From: Anastatus disparis
Taxonomy: Eukaryota > Arthropoda > Insecta > Hymenoptera > Eupelmidae
Length of the DNA: 64,000 nt
NCBI GenBank assembly: GCA_017163975.1
Contig: JAFFSR010000244.1
Coordinates: forward strand, 10,169,501 to 10,233,500
Direction: 5' to 3'
Positions 22,014 through 35,840 of the stretch are shown in pieces (within the stretch, counting starts at the first letter, position 1; each line of letters begins with the position of its first letter). Under the pieces are notes generated by a model. It was not told the DNA's origin. It ran no database searches and worked only from the letters and a program-made list of their open reading frames with translations. The position numbers and the translations under genes are program-made.

Positions 22014-24750
22014 TGTCATGTAAAGATTTTAGTCATTATTGACATGAATGATTTGAATTAGATATCGAATGAATAAAACCGATTTTTCCAGTTACTTTTA
22101 TTCTATTCTATTATCCTTTATAAATTTTAATTATTTCTAATTTTAAGAAACCTATTGAAATATACGGATAGTACTTTGTTAAATTTTATTTTTTGATTAC
22201 TGAATGTCACTTGATAATATTTGTATACATAGCTTTATTGAACGTATTTTGGGAATTTATGATACCAATTTTGAGGTGACTTACTTAAACTTATATAGTA
22301 TTATTAGTCTTTTTTTCACTGCTTGTCATATCATGCATTAGAGTGTCATATATTTATATTGTATGAATATAATATAAATCGACTGTGATTGTATTGTACG
22401 GATTTTTTAAATTTCTATTATGAAATCATATGATGGATTATAATTTATTATAAAATTTACAAAAAATATAGAATAATATTGATATGAAGAAAATAATTTT
22501 TCAAGAGTTTAAAAAAATGCATAAAAAATGATCTTGTAACTGTTATTTCATAAAATTTTTTGCCAACACCAAAGAAAACCGATTGCAACAATTTAATATT
22601 GTTTTTTATTATAAAAATAATATACATAATAATAATACTAAAATCTTAGAATCTACATATTTATAAAAAAAACTATTCATTAAAACAATGAAATACAATT
22701 ATAGGAAAAAAATTAATAACCTAAACTCATATTCGAGTTTCATGTACAGCGAGTATATATACGTTATTTTTTTTTCTCAAGGCATATACACGAGCACAGG
22801 TTCCCAGATGCGCGCGGCGAGGATTTGCGTTAATTACATGCATGAAACTAACTGGCGAACGCGCGCGAGAGCGCCTGTTCGAGTTATATTAACATGAGAG
22901 AGGAGGGAAATCGATGTTCCGACGCATATATGAGCTTGGCTTCGGTTCAGACGAAAGATGGAAGTTTATTATAACGGATAGATTATTCCTTAAAGATAAC
23001 AGTGAATTTTTTTAGTATTTCTCTGAAATTTTTTTCATATTATCATTTTTTTTTTTAATTTTGCAATAAATCTAAATAGAAATTTTTTAATCTTATCTTT
23101 TTGATCTGTCTTTATACGACATACAAATAGTAGAAAATTTATATGAAATTTTGTGTCCTAAAATTCATAATCAAAGTATAAATACGCATAAGTTTTTAGC
23201 AATGCAACAAATTTAAGATAAACCATATGATGAATTCCTAATTAATACAGAAGTAAAAAAATTCTAGAAATCCAAAAGTGTAATCCTTGTTGGCACAGTA
23301 AAAATTATTAATTTTCCAAAAAAAAATCCATCTCAAACTTTTTAGGATTTTCCAAATGACCAATAACATTGAATCTAGCAGAGCGTAAAAAAAGAGCGTC
23401 GCATGTGCTTGGCAGTGCGTATTAATTACACTGCTAGCGCATATATACATACAACGATCAGCATTTTTATTTTCTTCGCAAGCCACGCCAAAATGAAATT
23501 TCGCCACGGCAGCTGCTAGCGGATGCATATAATATAAAACAGGCGAATCGAGTGTATGTATGTATAGGTATAAACGTGACTTACAAGGTTACAAGTACAG
23601 ATAATACCTTTAGTCAATGGATGAGCATCGCGCGGTTAATCGATCGGTAAGAGTATAGTATTTAATCTTTATAGCGATTTTTATCGTACCAAGCAATAAG
23701 TTATTTTTGCTTAATGTTTCAGATGAAGTTGGCAGGTTTAAAGTAAATTTTAAAAATTTTTGAGCTGTTAAATTCTGTATGAATATTTACAAAGAGCTTT
23801 TTTTATAAAATAATAGATATTTTATTTATTCTAAATTAATAATTTTTAGAGAGTTAATTATAAAAATTATATTTTGTTGAGATCATATATTTTTAAGTTA
23901 TTTTATAGATATGTGCCTTTATATTATCAAATACACGGAAAAAATTTAGAATTAATCTAATAACTTTTACCGTATGTGGCAGTGATTTTTTACTGTTCTG
24001 TCCTGTAAAATCTATGAAATATCGTAGTAATTAAGAAAAAAACGTCGTTTCAATTTATGCTAAATTCCATCGTAATTTTTATTGATAAATTCTCTTCGCT
24101 TATTGTTTTTTTTACAAAATAATGTACAAATTGAGGAAATGATTCTTTAATCAAATTTATCTTTGAATTATAAAATACGAGGATGGTTTTTTTATTTTTT
24201 AATGTCACATTATGTACCTTTTCTATATTGTAAGTCAATTGAGAGTACTTATGAGTTATACTAACTAATGAACACAAAATTTTGTGTATTGTAACTTGAT
24301 TGTTCTCATTTATACTTACGATTTTTATGTTTTTTTATTTTGTTGCCTCATTCGAACAAACGTTTTTTCAATTCAACTTAAAGTATTAAAAAATTAAATT
24401 AGATTCTATCATTATTAATGCTAAAGTTTATTTTTTATAATAACTGGTTGCTTATGTATTCAATTAATAAAAAACGCATGTGTCATATCAGGTAAGAACA
24501 CTGTTAAAAAAAACATGAAATTCAATGCAAAACTGGAAGCTTGTTTCAAGCGCGTACATGAGAATTAATAATATTACCGTAATTTTAATGTACAATTGCA
24601 TGAAATTTAAAGTAAAAATAAAAATTTCATAAATGTACTGGAAACAAAAATTAATTTTTGCAACAGAAATGGTACAAATAAACTAAACAGATTAGCGTTT
24701 TAAATTGACTGTAAGACCGATGGAAATATTTGTCATCTTAGATTAGCGTT
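22014..24750. other. AT-rich stretch without genes
   Basis: Islands at 22730-22960 and 23370-23660 contain CpG words such as GCGCGCGGCG and GCGCGCGAGAGCGCC. Frames there (69 and 96 codons) lack domains. A 14-bp direct repeat AGATTAGCGTTTTA lies at 24689-24702 and 24740-24753, the second touching the SINE tail. Confidence 0.4.
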
Positions 24751-24935
24751 TTATTTTATTTAACGTCGCTGTATTTATCCTATTATTGCGATGGAGATTT
24801 CCATATAGTGTTTGTGAAAAAAGCACATGTAAAATACAGTGGTGCTTGTATTAATAGGCCGCCGAGAGTGGGATACGAACTCGCAACCTTGAGATTACGA
24901 ATCCATCACTCTACCGACTGAGCCACGAAGACCTC
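24751..24935 (-). mobile_element. SINE copy 5
   Basis: Minus-strand copy with a small deletion in the middle of the tail hairpin (CTGTATTTATCCTATTATTGCGATGGAG) and altered B box (GTTCGTATC). The body hairpin region reads AAAGCACATGTAAAATACAGTGGTGCTT. The target site is unclear. Confidence 0.85.
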
Positions 24936-27900
24936 ATGATACGAAAATGTAAAAAGTTAATATAGAGAAAAACTGAATAAATCTTTAATAATCAAAACTT
25001 AAATTTTGATAAATCAATCATAGAATTACCAAAAAATGGATAATTAATTACGATATCTATTAATCTATTTTTTCAGATCAAAAGAAACCAGGAATAACGT
25101 TTCAACAACAATTATATTATTATACGCTTTTTCTCGTTTTCCTATTTTACACGGTCTCGTTGTAACTTAGAAAATCCGTTTGTTATTCCATTGTACTCCG
25201 TATTGTTAAGCGATTTGATCTGTGATCAAAACTAACCTTTAGAATGATAATTAAATACAAATATATAACATCAGATACATGCTAAATGTATTCTTTACAC
25301 GCAAAGCAATTTAAAAGAAAAAAATACTTTCCATTATAAAGTTTATTAAATTCATAAGAGATATGAATACACAATATTCATGTATTTAACATTACTTGAA
25401 AAGAAAAAAAAATCATATAGCATCAGTGATGAAATCTCAAAAAAAAAAGAAACATGAAGTACCTAAAATAATTTAAACATGTTTATAACTTATCGCTCAA
25501 AATAATATTCACACATCTTCTTGCTTCTTCTTTTTTTTTAAACTCGCTGTTATCCATTCATCAACAAACTTTTGCCTTAGCATACAATATAACAAACAAA
25601 ATAATGAAAAAGAAAAAATAAGAAGATTCTCTACTTGACTAATTTTAAATCTACATCTTATTATACAGAACAGCGAAGAAACATTGTGATACATTGAAAT
25701 CTCGAGTGTACGCCGCGCATTTGCAAAAAGAATTATAGGCGCGTCGTCGCGTAACGAAAATTCCTATATATATATAGATATATATATTTAAAGACACGCG
25801 AAAGTCTACAAAGTATGAGAAAGGAAGGTAGATAAGCAGCAAGTATATTTTTAGTTGTTCTTTTATATTTTTTTTACTTCAAGAATATAAGAAGAAGAAA
25901 AAAAATGAGTGCTTGTTGCACGCATTAAACACGGATATTAGGGACTCCGGGGGGATAACAGGTATTTATAGCTATAGCGATATCGTCAAACGTGACTTAA
26001 ATTATGGTATATGGAAGTAACGAATTATTGCAAAAGGCCGGTAGCTCCGGCATAAATGATTATAACTCGATTCGGCAGGTGTGGATATATTTGTAAGATT
26101 ATATAAGCTCTCGATAAACGTACCAGTCCTTTTTTTATGGAATCAAAAATGCGGAACAATCATTTTTTTAAATAAAAAATTACTACGAGGAATTTTTACC
26201 GAATGACAGTAAGTGTTCATTCAATTTATTTCGTATTTATTTGCTAAGTATGAAGCTAGTACGATTTAGTATTTTTGTATTATATTATAATATTGGAATA
26301 ATATTTTTTCAATATGTCTAGTGTTATAATACTATAAGATTAGAATAATATTGTTTTATCACTGAAAACATGCCATACAACTTATTGATTTTAAAAAAAT
26401 AAAAAATAAGTTCTTGGATTTCACTAAGTATTTTTCTATTCATCGAAAGACTAAATGAATAATTAATTTATGAGAATCCTAAGTTTAAATTTCCAAATCA
26501 AGATTCATTCACGCATTCTAACCAGCCGCACAAAAAAAAGGTCTTAAAAAGTAAGCGTACATATATGTAAAAGGGAAGTAACTCGTTTAATTTGTCCGCT
26601 GCTCATGTCTAATCGCTGTATAGCATAATTCGATTAAGCGCTAAGATTGACTTGTTCGGTTACACACAATGAAAATAAAACCCGTGCATATATTTAACCA
26701 AACAACCAACTTAGACAAGTCGCTATAAAAAAAAGAAGAAAGATAAAAAATACAAGAGCATGAAGAAAAAGAAGAACATGTGCGAAAAAAATACAAGAGG
26801 AAGCATAACATCGTAATCCTTCGTTCATAACATAATTCCTTCTTGCCCTTCTCTTTTATATGTACAAGACACATACTCACATGCACGCATATATACATAC
26901 ATGAACATAAATATACATGTATGTGTATGTGTGTGTACGCATAGAGTTAAGTATACACACACACATATTCGAATGTGCACACACATATCAACATATGTGC
27001 ATCACAAGGCGTCAAGTGCACTTACGTATATTCTAGCATTACAAACACGACACATACTCATACACGCGTGTGCCTTTACGCTTATCAGTTGGAGATCTTG
27101 CATAGATGGGTGCAAAAAATCTGACCTTTTTTTTTTAAATTGCCCATGAGTTTTGAAGGGAAACGTTCTACTCTAATGTTCATTTTTATTCTTTTTAACA
27201 ATCCGTAACGAAATATTTGCTTTATTATTATTAACTATTTTGTAATTGTTTAATTGTTGTTAAGTATATTAATTGTTACTAGAATAAATTGCAAAAATAT
27301 GTTGGAGGAAAGCAGAAAAAAAGTTACTTGTAAACATAAAAATTTTAATTGAGCCAATTATAAAAGTTGTTATAAAAATAATTATAAAACATTAAATATA
27401 TACACTGTTGGTAGCAAAAAAGAATAATACGAAATTAAACGTTGTAAAGCTAAACATTTTTTATACATATTTTATACACATATATTAAAAAGTTTTATGT
27501 TTATTTAAACAAAATTATCAGAAAACCTTTGAAATGTGTAAACATTTAAAACAGCAATCTAAAATATATTTAAAATCAAATTTATGTTTAGGCGAGGACC
27601 TAAAATTGCTTCGAACTCTATTTTCGGCTTTAAGGTTGATTTATAGTTTGTAAAATTATATTTTAACATATATATTTCATAGCATTAAAAGTATTTAATT
27701 ATGCATTGCCACCATTCGCTTCCTTAAATAAATAATACATTAACTTTATAAATATAACATTATCACTGTCATTTTTTTATTTTGCCTATGAATAATGTTT
27801 TTATAATTGTGAGCACGAGGGTGTGTCGTATTCGTAGAAGAAAAGAAAAAAACATAAAATCCAAGTTTAATTTTAATAAAAATGAGATTAATATAAGCTC

Positions 27901-30900
27901 ATTTTTTAAAACTATGACACTTTAAAGAGTATACTTATACATAAATAATAAAAAAAAGAAGGTTAAGAAATATCAAACAAATATTAAAAAATAATATAAC
28001 CGTCAAGCAAATGTGATTGTATTTTTTGAATCGTTCAAAAATATCATTTGAAATTTTATTGCTAATTTTAGCTGTTTGCATATAAATTATAACACTAAAA
28101 TCTAACATGAATATCATAAATTTTATTCGTGCAGTGCATATTTACATCTTAATAAGAAAAAAATTATGATTCACCTTAAAATATGGATACTAGACACTTC
28201 ACATCTTGAATACATACACATACTCATTTTATGTACATATATTTTTTTTCACAGGTATCAACACCCATAATATCCTTTTAAAAAAACGGAACATAATGAA
28301 AACCGAGAGCTTTGCTCGCGCCTCAATTAAGTCGTATCATCGAACCTGATGCGCTCAAGCTTTAGTTACACCAATTTGTAACAATTTTCGTTAAGATTTT
28401 TTTCCACCAAATTATTTTATAATTTTTATTTTTTTTTTCAAAAAGTATTTAATTGTTGGCATAAAAATTTATTTTAAAGTAATGCCTTTAAAAATAATAG
28501 TATTTAAATGTGAACAAATTCATTATAATTTTATTTTCATTTTTATTTTATTGTATGAAATTCTAAATGTTCACAGAAAATATATTACATTTGTCACAAC
28601 AAGGAAATATAAGATAATAATTTTCGTAAATTTAATTTAATTTCAATAAGTTATGCAAAAGAAAAACCCGCTTACTTTATAAATTTTATTGATATTGGAT
28701 GTTGCACTTTAAAATATTTGTGATTTTAACACTTTTTTGAGTTATAAATCAAATATGAACAAATCCTGTATTAAAAATGACGAACAAATCAAATTTTAAA
28801 TCCAAATTTTCACAAAACTTTTCATAAATTTTTAACACATGACTTTCGATGTAAAAAAAAAACAAATAGTTTCAAAATTTCATCATAAATAAATTTAAAA
28901 AATTTGAAGATATCGAAAAGAAAAATTTAAATTGTTTAAATTATTCTTATAAGTGTTAATTGTTGTTTTTAGATAAATTAGACTAATTTTTTAAAATCAT
29001 CCAATTTAATTTTTAAACAATTTACTGTTAAAAAAAATCCATTTCTAGCATATTCATTTTGGATTCAAACTTTTAAAACTTTAAAGCTATATTCGATATC
29101 AGGTCATTTGACTATAAAAATTAAAATAGTAGAAACGGACCTTAACATGCGCCTACAAGCCGGCGAGAAAAGAGGAGAGCGTCAAGCAATAAAAAAAGCA
29201 AGAATAAAAAAAAACAATATAAAAAAAAGAAGAATATGAAGTAAACTTGAAAGGTGCTGTGGGCAGTGACGGCGCCGTTGGATACTAAAGAATATAAGGT
29301 TGCCGTTTTATATGTGCCGACCAATATAAATATAAGAGCTTACGAGCTCACGCCAATGCGCGCGATATTTGGCTTTGAGAGTAAATGGGTTATAGAGAAT
29401 GAAGTTTGAGCAAAAAAAAGAAAATATAAAAAAATAAAAGTGTAGGACCTTCTTTTGAATGAAGTTTCGCCGCGAATAGTATAATAAACTGTAGTTTTTC
29501 GTATATGCACTGTCGAAAAGTATTCAAAACGATGAGTTTGTGAACTATTGAATATATATAAGCATATTTTTTTTAAACCTTTTATAATATTCTTTCGTCG
29601 CTTATAGATAAATAGTAATTTTAAACATTGAAAAAGCAGACGATTTTTAATTTGTCAGTCAGTGCGATATTGACGGTAAATTTTGTTTATTTATGAATGA
29701 CAAATATGCTTGCAAAATTTCAATAAAAGTTTATGAATATTCTTTAATTTCCAAAAAGTGGTAATAATTTTTTAACGTATAATCTTGAGACAAAATTTTT
29801 AAAAGATCTTTCTAGTAAAAAATATATAAAAAAAATTAGTTAAATAAATTGTTAAATTGAAAAAAAAAATTGAGAAACCAATTATTCAGATTTTAGATAG
29901 ATGAACAAACTGATTGCTTTTCTTTTATTTTTTTACATTTTAGTATAAAAATTACCATTTCAAAATATATAAATAAACCCTGATAGAAATGGCTACATTA
30001 AAAATGTCCAGAAAATCAAAAATAAAAAATAATAGCTTTTTGTTTAAAGTCGTTTAATTAAAACGAGTAGCTTAACCAAATATAAACTACACAAATTATT
30101 GATTACTGTGTTTTGTATCAACCCCTTTGTAAAAAAAACTTTAATTTCATCACCTAATTCAGTTTTTCTCATTGACTTCTATAAGTTATTGCATATTACT
30201 ATCTAGCCAACATAAATACTCAAAATTTTATATCAATTTACCATGTTTGAAATGCATTTAAAATAGCTTAAAACATTATTTACGCCTATCATCTCCCAGA
30301 AAAAGCATTACATTAATGACAAAAAATTGTCAACGTTTGTTCGTCATTGCGCTTGGAACTCGCCATGAAAAATGGAGTCAATTCATATGAAAGAAGTACT
30401 GTCATAATTAAGTAAACCAATGACTGCTGTATAGTTTTAAAAAAATAAAACTAAAATGTAATTATCCATAATATACATACTCATCTTAAATAAAAAGCAA
30501 AAAAAAAGAAATGCATCGTTCAGCACGAACGCGCGCACATGTAATAATTATGATGCCGTTAAAAATTTGCAAATCTGGCGCCTAAGTCTTTTCCTCTCCT
30601 CGTATCTTTTTTTATATGTATATATCCTTTCTACGAATCACTGTTCTTTCTCTCTCCTCGCATATAATATACAAATCCTCAAAAGGCCAACTAAAATGCG
30701 CCGAGCGCGCGGTGCAGTTTCTTTCATCGAAGAGCTTATATAGCATTGAATGAAACATCTAAAATGCGCTCTCCTTCGTAGAATCCTAGGTCGCAAAAAA
30801 AAAAGAAAAAAAATAGAGAGAAAAAGAAAGAAAAAAAGAAACGTATATGAAGAGAAGGGTAAAGAGAAAGAAGGAAATATATAAAGAAGGCTCACTCGTT

Positions 30901-31260
30901 TCGCTTACGTGGGAATAAAGAGGCCGTATAACTAATTGGTGCGCTTTTGCCAGTAATGTGGTTCCTTATTCTTGTACCACACACGAGGCGCCAGGGCTAT
31001 ACGTTAAGTACAAATAGAAAAAAGTTCGTTACTTTTGTACGTTTATAGCGTACAGAGAGATTGGGAATTCGATTTTAATCCATTAAGAAAATATGATTTT
31101 TTTAAAAATAATTTCTAAGCTTATCTAGGATTTTAATAAATTTAAAAATTTTCGATGAATTTTTTATGCGCTTTTTTATCGTAACGCTAAGGTTTTAAGT
31201 GATTATAAAACAAAAATAAAAAAAAAAATGTAATGACAACTGAACTATTTTATTTTTTAA
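24936..31260. other. long AT-rich stretch without genes
   Basis: Contains a purine/pyrimidine-alternating (TG/CA) island at 26881-27010, which could adopt Z-DNA and makes spurious Thr/His/Cys-rich frames. Also present: a small GC hairpin CGAGAGC-TTT-GCTCGCG at 28304-28320, GA-rich tracts at 29400-29440 and 30790-30885, and a lone CCCTGATAGAAAT end at 29978 with no partner. No gene can be supported. Confidence 0.45.
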
Positions 31261-31445
31261 ATTTTATTTAACGTCGTTGTATTAATTGTGATGGTAATTA
31301 GCGACGGAGCTCGTCAATGTGTTTGTGAACTTCAGCACATGTAACGTACAGTGGTGCTTGTATAAAACGGCCGAGAGCGGGATTCGAAATCGGGACCTCG
31401 AGATTACGAATCCTTCGCTCTACTGAATGAGCCACTGACGACCTC
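31261..31445 (-). mobile_element. SINE copy 6
   Basis: Minus-strand copy with intact A box (GGCTCATTCAG variant) and a B-box change (GATTTCGAATC). The tail stem and GTTAAATAAAA end are present. A short deletion removed part of the TAGCATCGCAATGATAGC segment. Confidence 0.88.
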
Positions 31446-32627
31446 GTTTAAAATCATTTTATTTGTCTATTATAAAGTCCGTTAAACCTTTATTTCTATC
31501 AAAACATCAATTTCATTTATTTATTTACCTTTTATTTTGCTTTTATTTTTAAATTCATATGCATTAATACGAGTGGCGTGCAAAAATGCGCATTTGAAGT
31601 ACTTGTTTTTTTCTTACTTCCACACCTCTGTTTGTTTTGCAAAGGTTCCTTAGGCTGATTCTATATAAAATTCATATTAAAGCGTATGCGATGCAATACT
31701 TATGCATCAAAATCACATATTAAAATCTGGAAAATTCAAAACTGCTCATTTTTCAATGAAATACAAAAAAAAATTTTTTTCAAATATTCAATGGAATATT
31801 CTAATAATATAGTAAGAATACAGTGATACGCAGATAACAAATAAATACGCATCAATGTAAAGGTAGCTTTAAGGATGCGTGTTTTGTGGCAATTGAGAAA
31901 GGAGACGATTTGCGATTCGCCCGGCAGATTAAATATGGATGGGAACTGAAGAAAAGTGCACGCGCATATAAGAGGGAATGAAGAAAAAAAAAGAACGAAA
32001 GAAAAGAAGAGGAAAGACGCTTATACATTTTTTTTTAATTCTTACATGCGCACGCTTGCAAGTGCATAACGTCTCGCATCGCTGTGTCTAATAGGGAGAG
32101 GCAGCTCATAGTAAGTAGATTGCTTCTCGAACAACAACCCATAGCCAAGAGAGAGAGAGAGAGAGAAGAGAAAAAAGATGTGTTAGATAGGCATATTAGA
32201 TAGGCTTGATAGAGAAGAAGAATGAGAAAGAGAATTCATGTAACATGTTATATTATGCTTTGAAAAGAATAAAAAAAAAGAGAGAAGGAGAAGAAGAAAA
32301 AATGCAATGTAAATGGCATAAGGTGCGAGAAGGTGAATGTTCAGACTATTATCTTTTTGAGAAATGGGTTAACTTTTAATGTGAGACTGATTAATTTGTA
32401 AATTTAATGCGATTGCAAGCCTAAATTTTATGGTAAAATAATAAAGATCTTTTGTCTTTATGTATTCGAGGATATAAATATTACTTTTATTTTCTGCATT
32501 TCAATTCAATTTTAACATTTTAATTTTATCATTAACGGACAATTGTTGAACCATTTAATAATTTTAGCAAATAATAATGGAAGAAAATTTTATAAGTTAC
32601 AGATAAATGTGACAAAAATTATTTTTT
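31446..32627. other. AT-rich spacer with purine-rich island
   Basis: The stretch 31940-32340 is dominated by A and G on the plus strand and includes (AG)10 at 32148-32167. It has no gene. Such strand-asymmetric purine tracts recur through the window and might form triplexes. Confidence 0.45.
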
Positions 32628-32796
32628 TTAAGGGGATGTAAAATACCGACATTACAGTTTTCCAAGTTTTTTTTTCTTAAAATAAAATATCTCTACATTA
32701 TAGCCATCTATTTCAATTGATAAAAGGCACTATATAGAGATATTACAGTAAATTTTTTAATAAAGATTCAAAATTCGGGAAACTGTAATGTCGGTA
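32628..32796. mobile_element. fold-back with ACCGACATTACAG arms
   Basis: TACCGACATTACAGTTTTCC (32644) pairs with an inverted copy ending at 32796 (19 of 20 bases). Just left of it TTAAGGGGATGTAAAAT resembles the TTAA-GGAGAT terminus of the element at 14996, so it may be a divergent relative whose right outer end has been lost. Confidence 0.6.
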
Positions 32797-32971
32797 ACCA
32801 ATTAAATATATTCATTTTAATACATACGTCGGTAACTATATATTAAACATATTTATCTAAAACAAAATAATCATACCAGGAAAAGAATTTTCAATATTAA
32901 AATTTTTTGCTCAAGTTAAACGTTACATCTAAACTATGTTTATGTAATATTCATTCAACTACAGATCGAAT

Positions 32972-33170
32972 TGAGGTTTTCAGTAGCTCACTCGATAGAG
33001 TGATAGATTCATAATCTCGAGGTCCCGAGTTCGAATCCCGCTCTCGGCCGATTGATGAAAGCACCACTGTTCGTTACAAGAACTTCGTTCACGACCACTC
33101 TGAAAACCTCCGTCGCTTATTAGCATCGCACTTATAGCATAAATACAGCGACGTTAAATAAAATAAAAAA
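32972..33170 (+). mobile_element. SINE copy 7
   Basis: Plus-strand copy with head CAGTAGCTCACTCGATAGAG, a good B box (GAGTTCGAATCCCG) and the complete tail stem GTCGCT/AGCGAC before GTTAAATAAAATAAAA. The right arm of the body hairpin is altered (GTTACAAGAACTTCGTTCACGACC). Confidence 0.88.
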
Positions 33171-35668
33171 AATTTTAATTTCTTATTTTATTCTAACTTT
33201 GGGGTCGTAATCATAGCAATAGAAGTAAAAAAAAGTTTAATTTAAAAAATTTTACTTTTAATTTTGTTATTTTTATTTAAAATAATAATATATTGAATAG
33301 AAATTGAAGTAATATTGAAACAATATTTTTAAATAATTGCATAATATTAAAACAACATTGTAATAACGTCATCGAAATAATATCTCAATATATAAGAAAT
33401 AAGAAATATTTTCAAAATTTCACCACACGCTTATCTAATTATTTAACCATGCTGCAAACAAGCCAAGCAACAATTAAATTCTTCTTTTTTTTATCAAATA
33501 AACTCTAAAGATCCACCGCTAAACGAAGCGTTTCATTCCTCATTAGAAAGAGAGCTCCATAACCATATTTATCTAATTCAACCTAATAACCATGCGCGTT
33601 ATATACGAGAGAGTAAACAAACGGTTGCGACTCCTTTATTTTTTCTTTTCATTTATCGCATAGATAGAAAAAAAAGAAATAGAGCTTAGTTGCTCGCGCA
33701 CGAAATTAGTAATGCCGGTTAATTGTTATTACTCGGACGGTTCGCGACGCTTCAAGGAATCTGTTACTTATGGTTCCTCTTGGTTTATGCCGAACGCTTA
33801 TATTGTCTTAAGGTGCAAACAACTGTGAAGGAGGTGACTTATACGTCTTTTTTCAAAATTTATACCAACAGAAAAATGTATAGTTTGTTTTATAAATTAT
33901 ATAAGTTATTTAATTTTTAAAATTTTTAACGAAAAATTAAAAAAAATCAAAGATTTTTGAAACGATTCAATTAAAAATGAAAATAAAGTAAAATTTGGTT
34001 TATTAATTTTGTAATTGTAGAAGTATACATCTTATAAATATTATAAAATTTTTAATAATGTTAAAATGATATTAAATTAATATTATTATTAACATTGTGC
34101 AATATTGTGATAATCCATGCTATAATATTGTTTTTTTCGTTAATCCGCTTAACAATTTTCAAAATTTAACATAAGATGCACATTTTATTTTTGTTCTAAG
34201 GTAAAACTATTTATAATCAACTGTATTAAAATACGCAAAACAGATAAATAACTAAAAAGGAAAATGTTTTAAAAAAGTTATTGCACAATATACCACATAT
34301 CACGTTCACTGCTTTATAGTTAACGATTAACAATTATTTTTTTGTATTCCTTTATTTTTTTGCATTATAAATATTAAAGTTTTTCATTTTGTTAGAAAAA
34401 GTTTCGATCGAGAGAGGAAACGCTCTCCGCTCTATCTTTCGAATTAACTTGCATACCTTAGATTCACGTATAATGATTATTGCCACTTTGCATTAAGAGA
34501 ATTATGTACTTTTCAGGTTATATCTAATAAAAGAGATTTTCTTATATGTATATAGAAAATAAAATGATAAAATCTTAAAGTTTGCTGTATGGTCTTTTAT
34601 GATTCCAATTATAACCAATGTAATATTTTTAAAAATATGCTCAACAGTTCATATATAATAATAAATAATTTATAAAAATTTTCGATATAGTATAAGGTAA
34701 AGAAAATTTTTTTTAAATAAATATATTTATAAAAAAAATTTTTAATTCTGATGTTTGAAATGGCATCTTTAATTAAATATTTAGCTGAAAATTTCTTTGC
34801 AATCATACACACACTCACACGCTCGTATACACACACACACGCACACATGTGCATATACTTTTCGGAAAGGTAATCACATCTTAATTAAGTGTTTAAATAA
34901 CCTTTTTTTCGCTACCTAACTAATGCTACTGCGTATTTATAAACTATACATTTTATTTGATTTTATGAGTTTATCATCGCATTTATATTTATTAATAATT
35001 AATTGATTTTCTTATTAATTATATTATGGCGACAATAATTACATTTATAATTTTCTCATTAAACTTCTTAATTACAACTTGATAAATTTTTTACACACCT
35101 CACTCGAAAATTATTGATTTGATGAAACATATTTTTTTAGTAACTACATAAAATTTATTAAATTATTTATAATAACGCAGTGAAATTATTTTTATCTTTT
35201 TAATGTAATATTAAACCACAATTTTAGAATTAAAAATTGATTCTATAACAATCTTATTTTTCGTATTTTAAATTGTATTCTTTATTATATGTTTTTTAAT
35301 TAAGTGTAAGTAATTTCAATTTTTCTAATAAAAATTTTTTCTATATATTACAAAGACATGAAAATTCCAAAAATATATTTATTAAACCCAAATATTCTAC
35401 TTTTATAATTGATCACATTTATCAACAAATTGCCAGCGAATAAACAAATCTGTAATAAATTCGATTTCTTCACTAAAATCAAGGATAAAAAATTTAAACA
35501 CGCGCCTACTTACTGTACTTACCCTTACCTCATTAGCATAAATAACATACTGTAAAGTGTTATTTCACTCTACAATGATACACTTTTGTTACACAATTGA
35601 TGTTACATGCTTACAAACAAATCTCACCTCTCCTATGTACATTTATTTTACTGCACGTATTAGTTATA
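33171..35668. other. AT-rich stretch without genes
   Basis: Nothing coding can be supported. A less AT-rich island is at 33480-33870. The end of the interval is uniformly AT-rich. Confidence 0.45.
34804..34855. repeat. imperfect CA microsatellite
   Basis: Runs of ACACAC broken by TCACACGCTCG, followed by CGCACACATGTGCAT. Frames through it are low-complexity and not real proteins. Confidence 0.85.
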
Positions 35669-35834
35669 TATGTCCTTTGGCCGTATTCAGGTGGAATATG
35701 AATCGAGGACAATGTTTGTCGCTTGAGCTGAAATTGCCGAGGGCGCGCGAAGCGCGCCCGAGGTAGATTTCTGCTCAAGCGGCAAACATTGTTCGAGATT
35801 CAGATTCCACCTGAATAAACAGCCAAAGGACATA
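35669..35834. mobile_element. 166-bp GC-tipped fold-back element (A of a tandem pair)
   Basis: An almost end-to-end hairpin. The left arm begins TATGTCCTTTGGC and the right arm ends with the inverse, GCCAAAGGACATA. The tip is GGGCGCGC-GAA-GCGCGCCC. Segments such as TTCAGGTGGAAT and ACAATGTTTG are retained in both arms. A short frame on the plus strand runs into it and is not a gene. It ends only six bases before a related element. Confidence 0.85.
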
Positions 35835-35840
35835 GATGAT

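Noticed and set aside
26901..27149. Cys/His/Thr-rich frame that superficially suggests a metal-binding peptide
   Set aside because: It is a translation of alternating TG/CA simple sequence.
29978..30010. CCCTGATAGAAAT terminus of the MITE family
   Set aside because: No inverted partner was found within about 1 kb, so no element can be delimited.
32874..32882. TACCAGGA resembling the right end of the CCCTGGTA family
   Set aside because: Too short, and without a matching left end nearby.
35557..35766. 69-codon plus-strand frame
   Set aside because: It ends inside fold-back element A; the Arg/Ala-rich end is just the GCGCGC tip translated.
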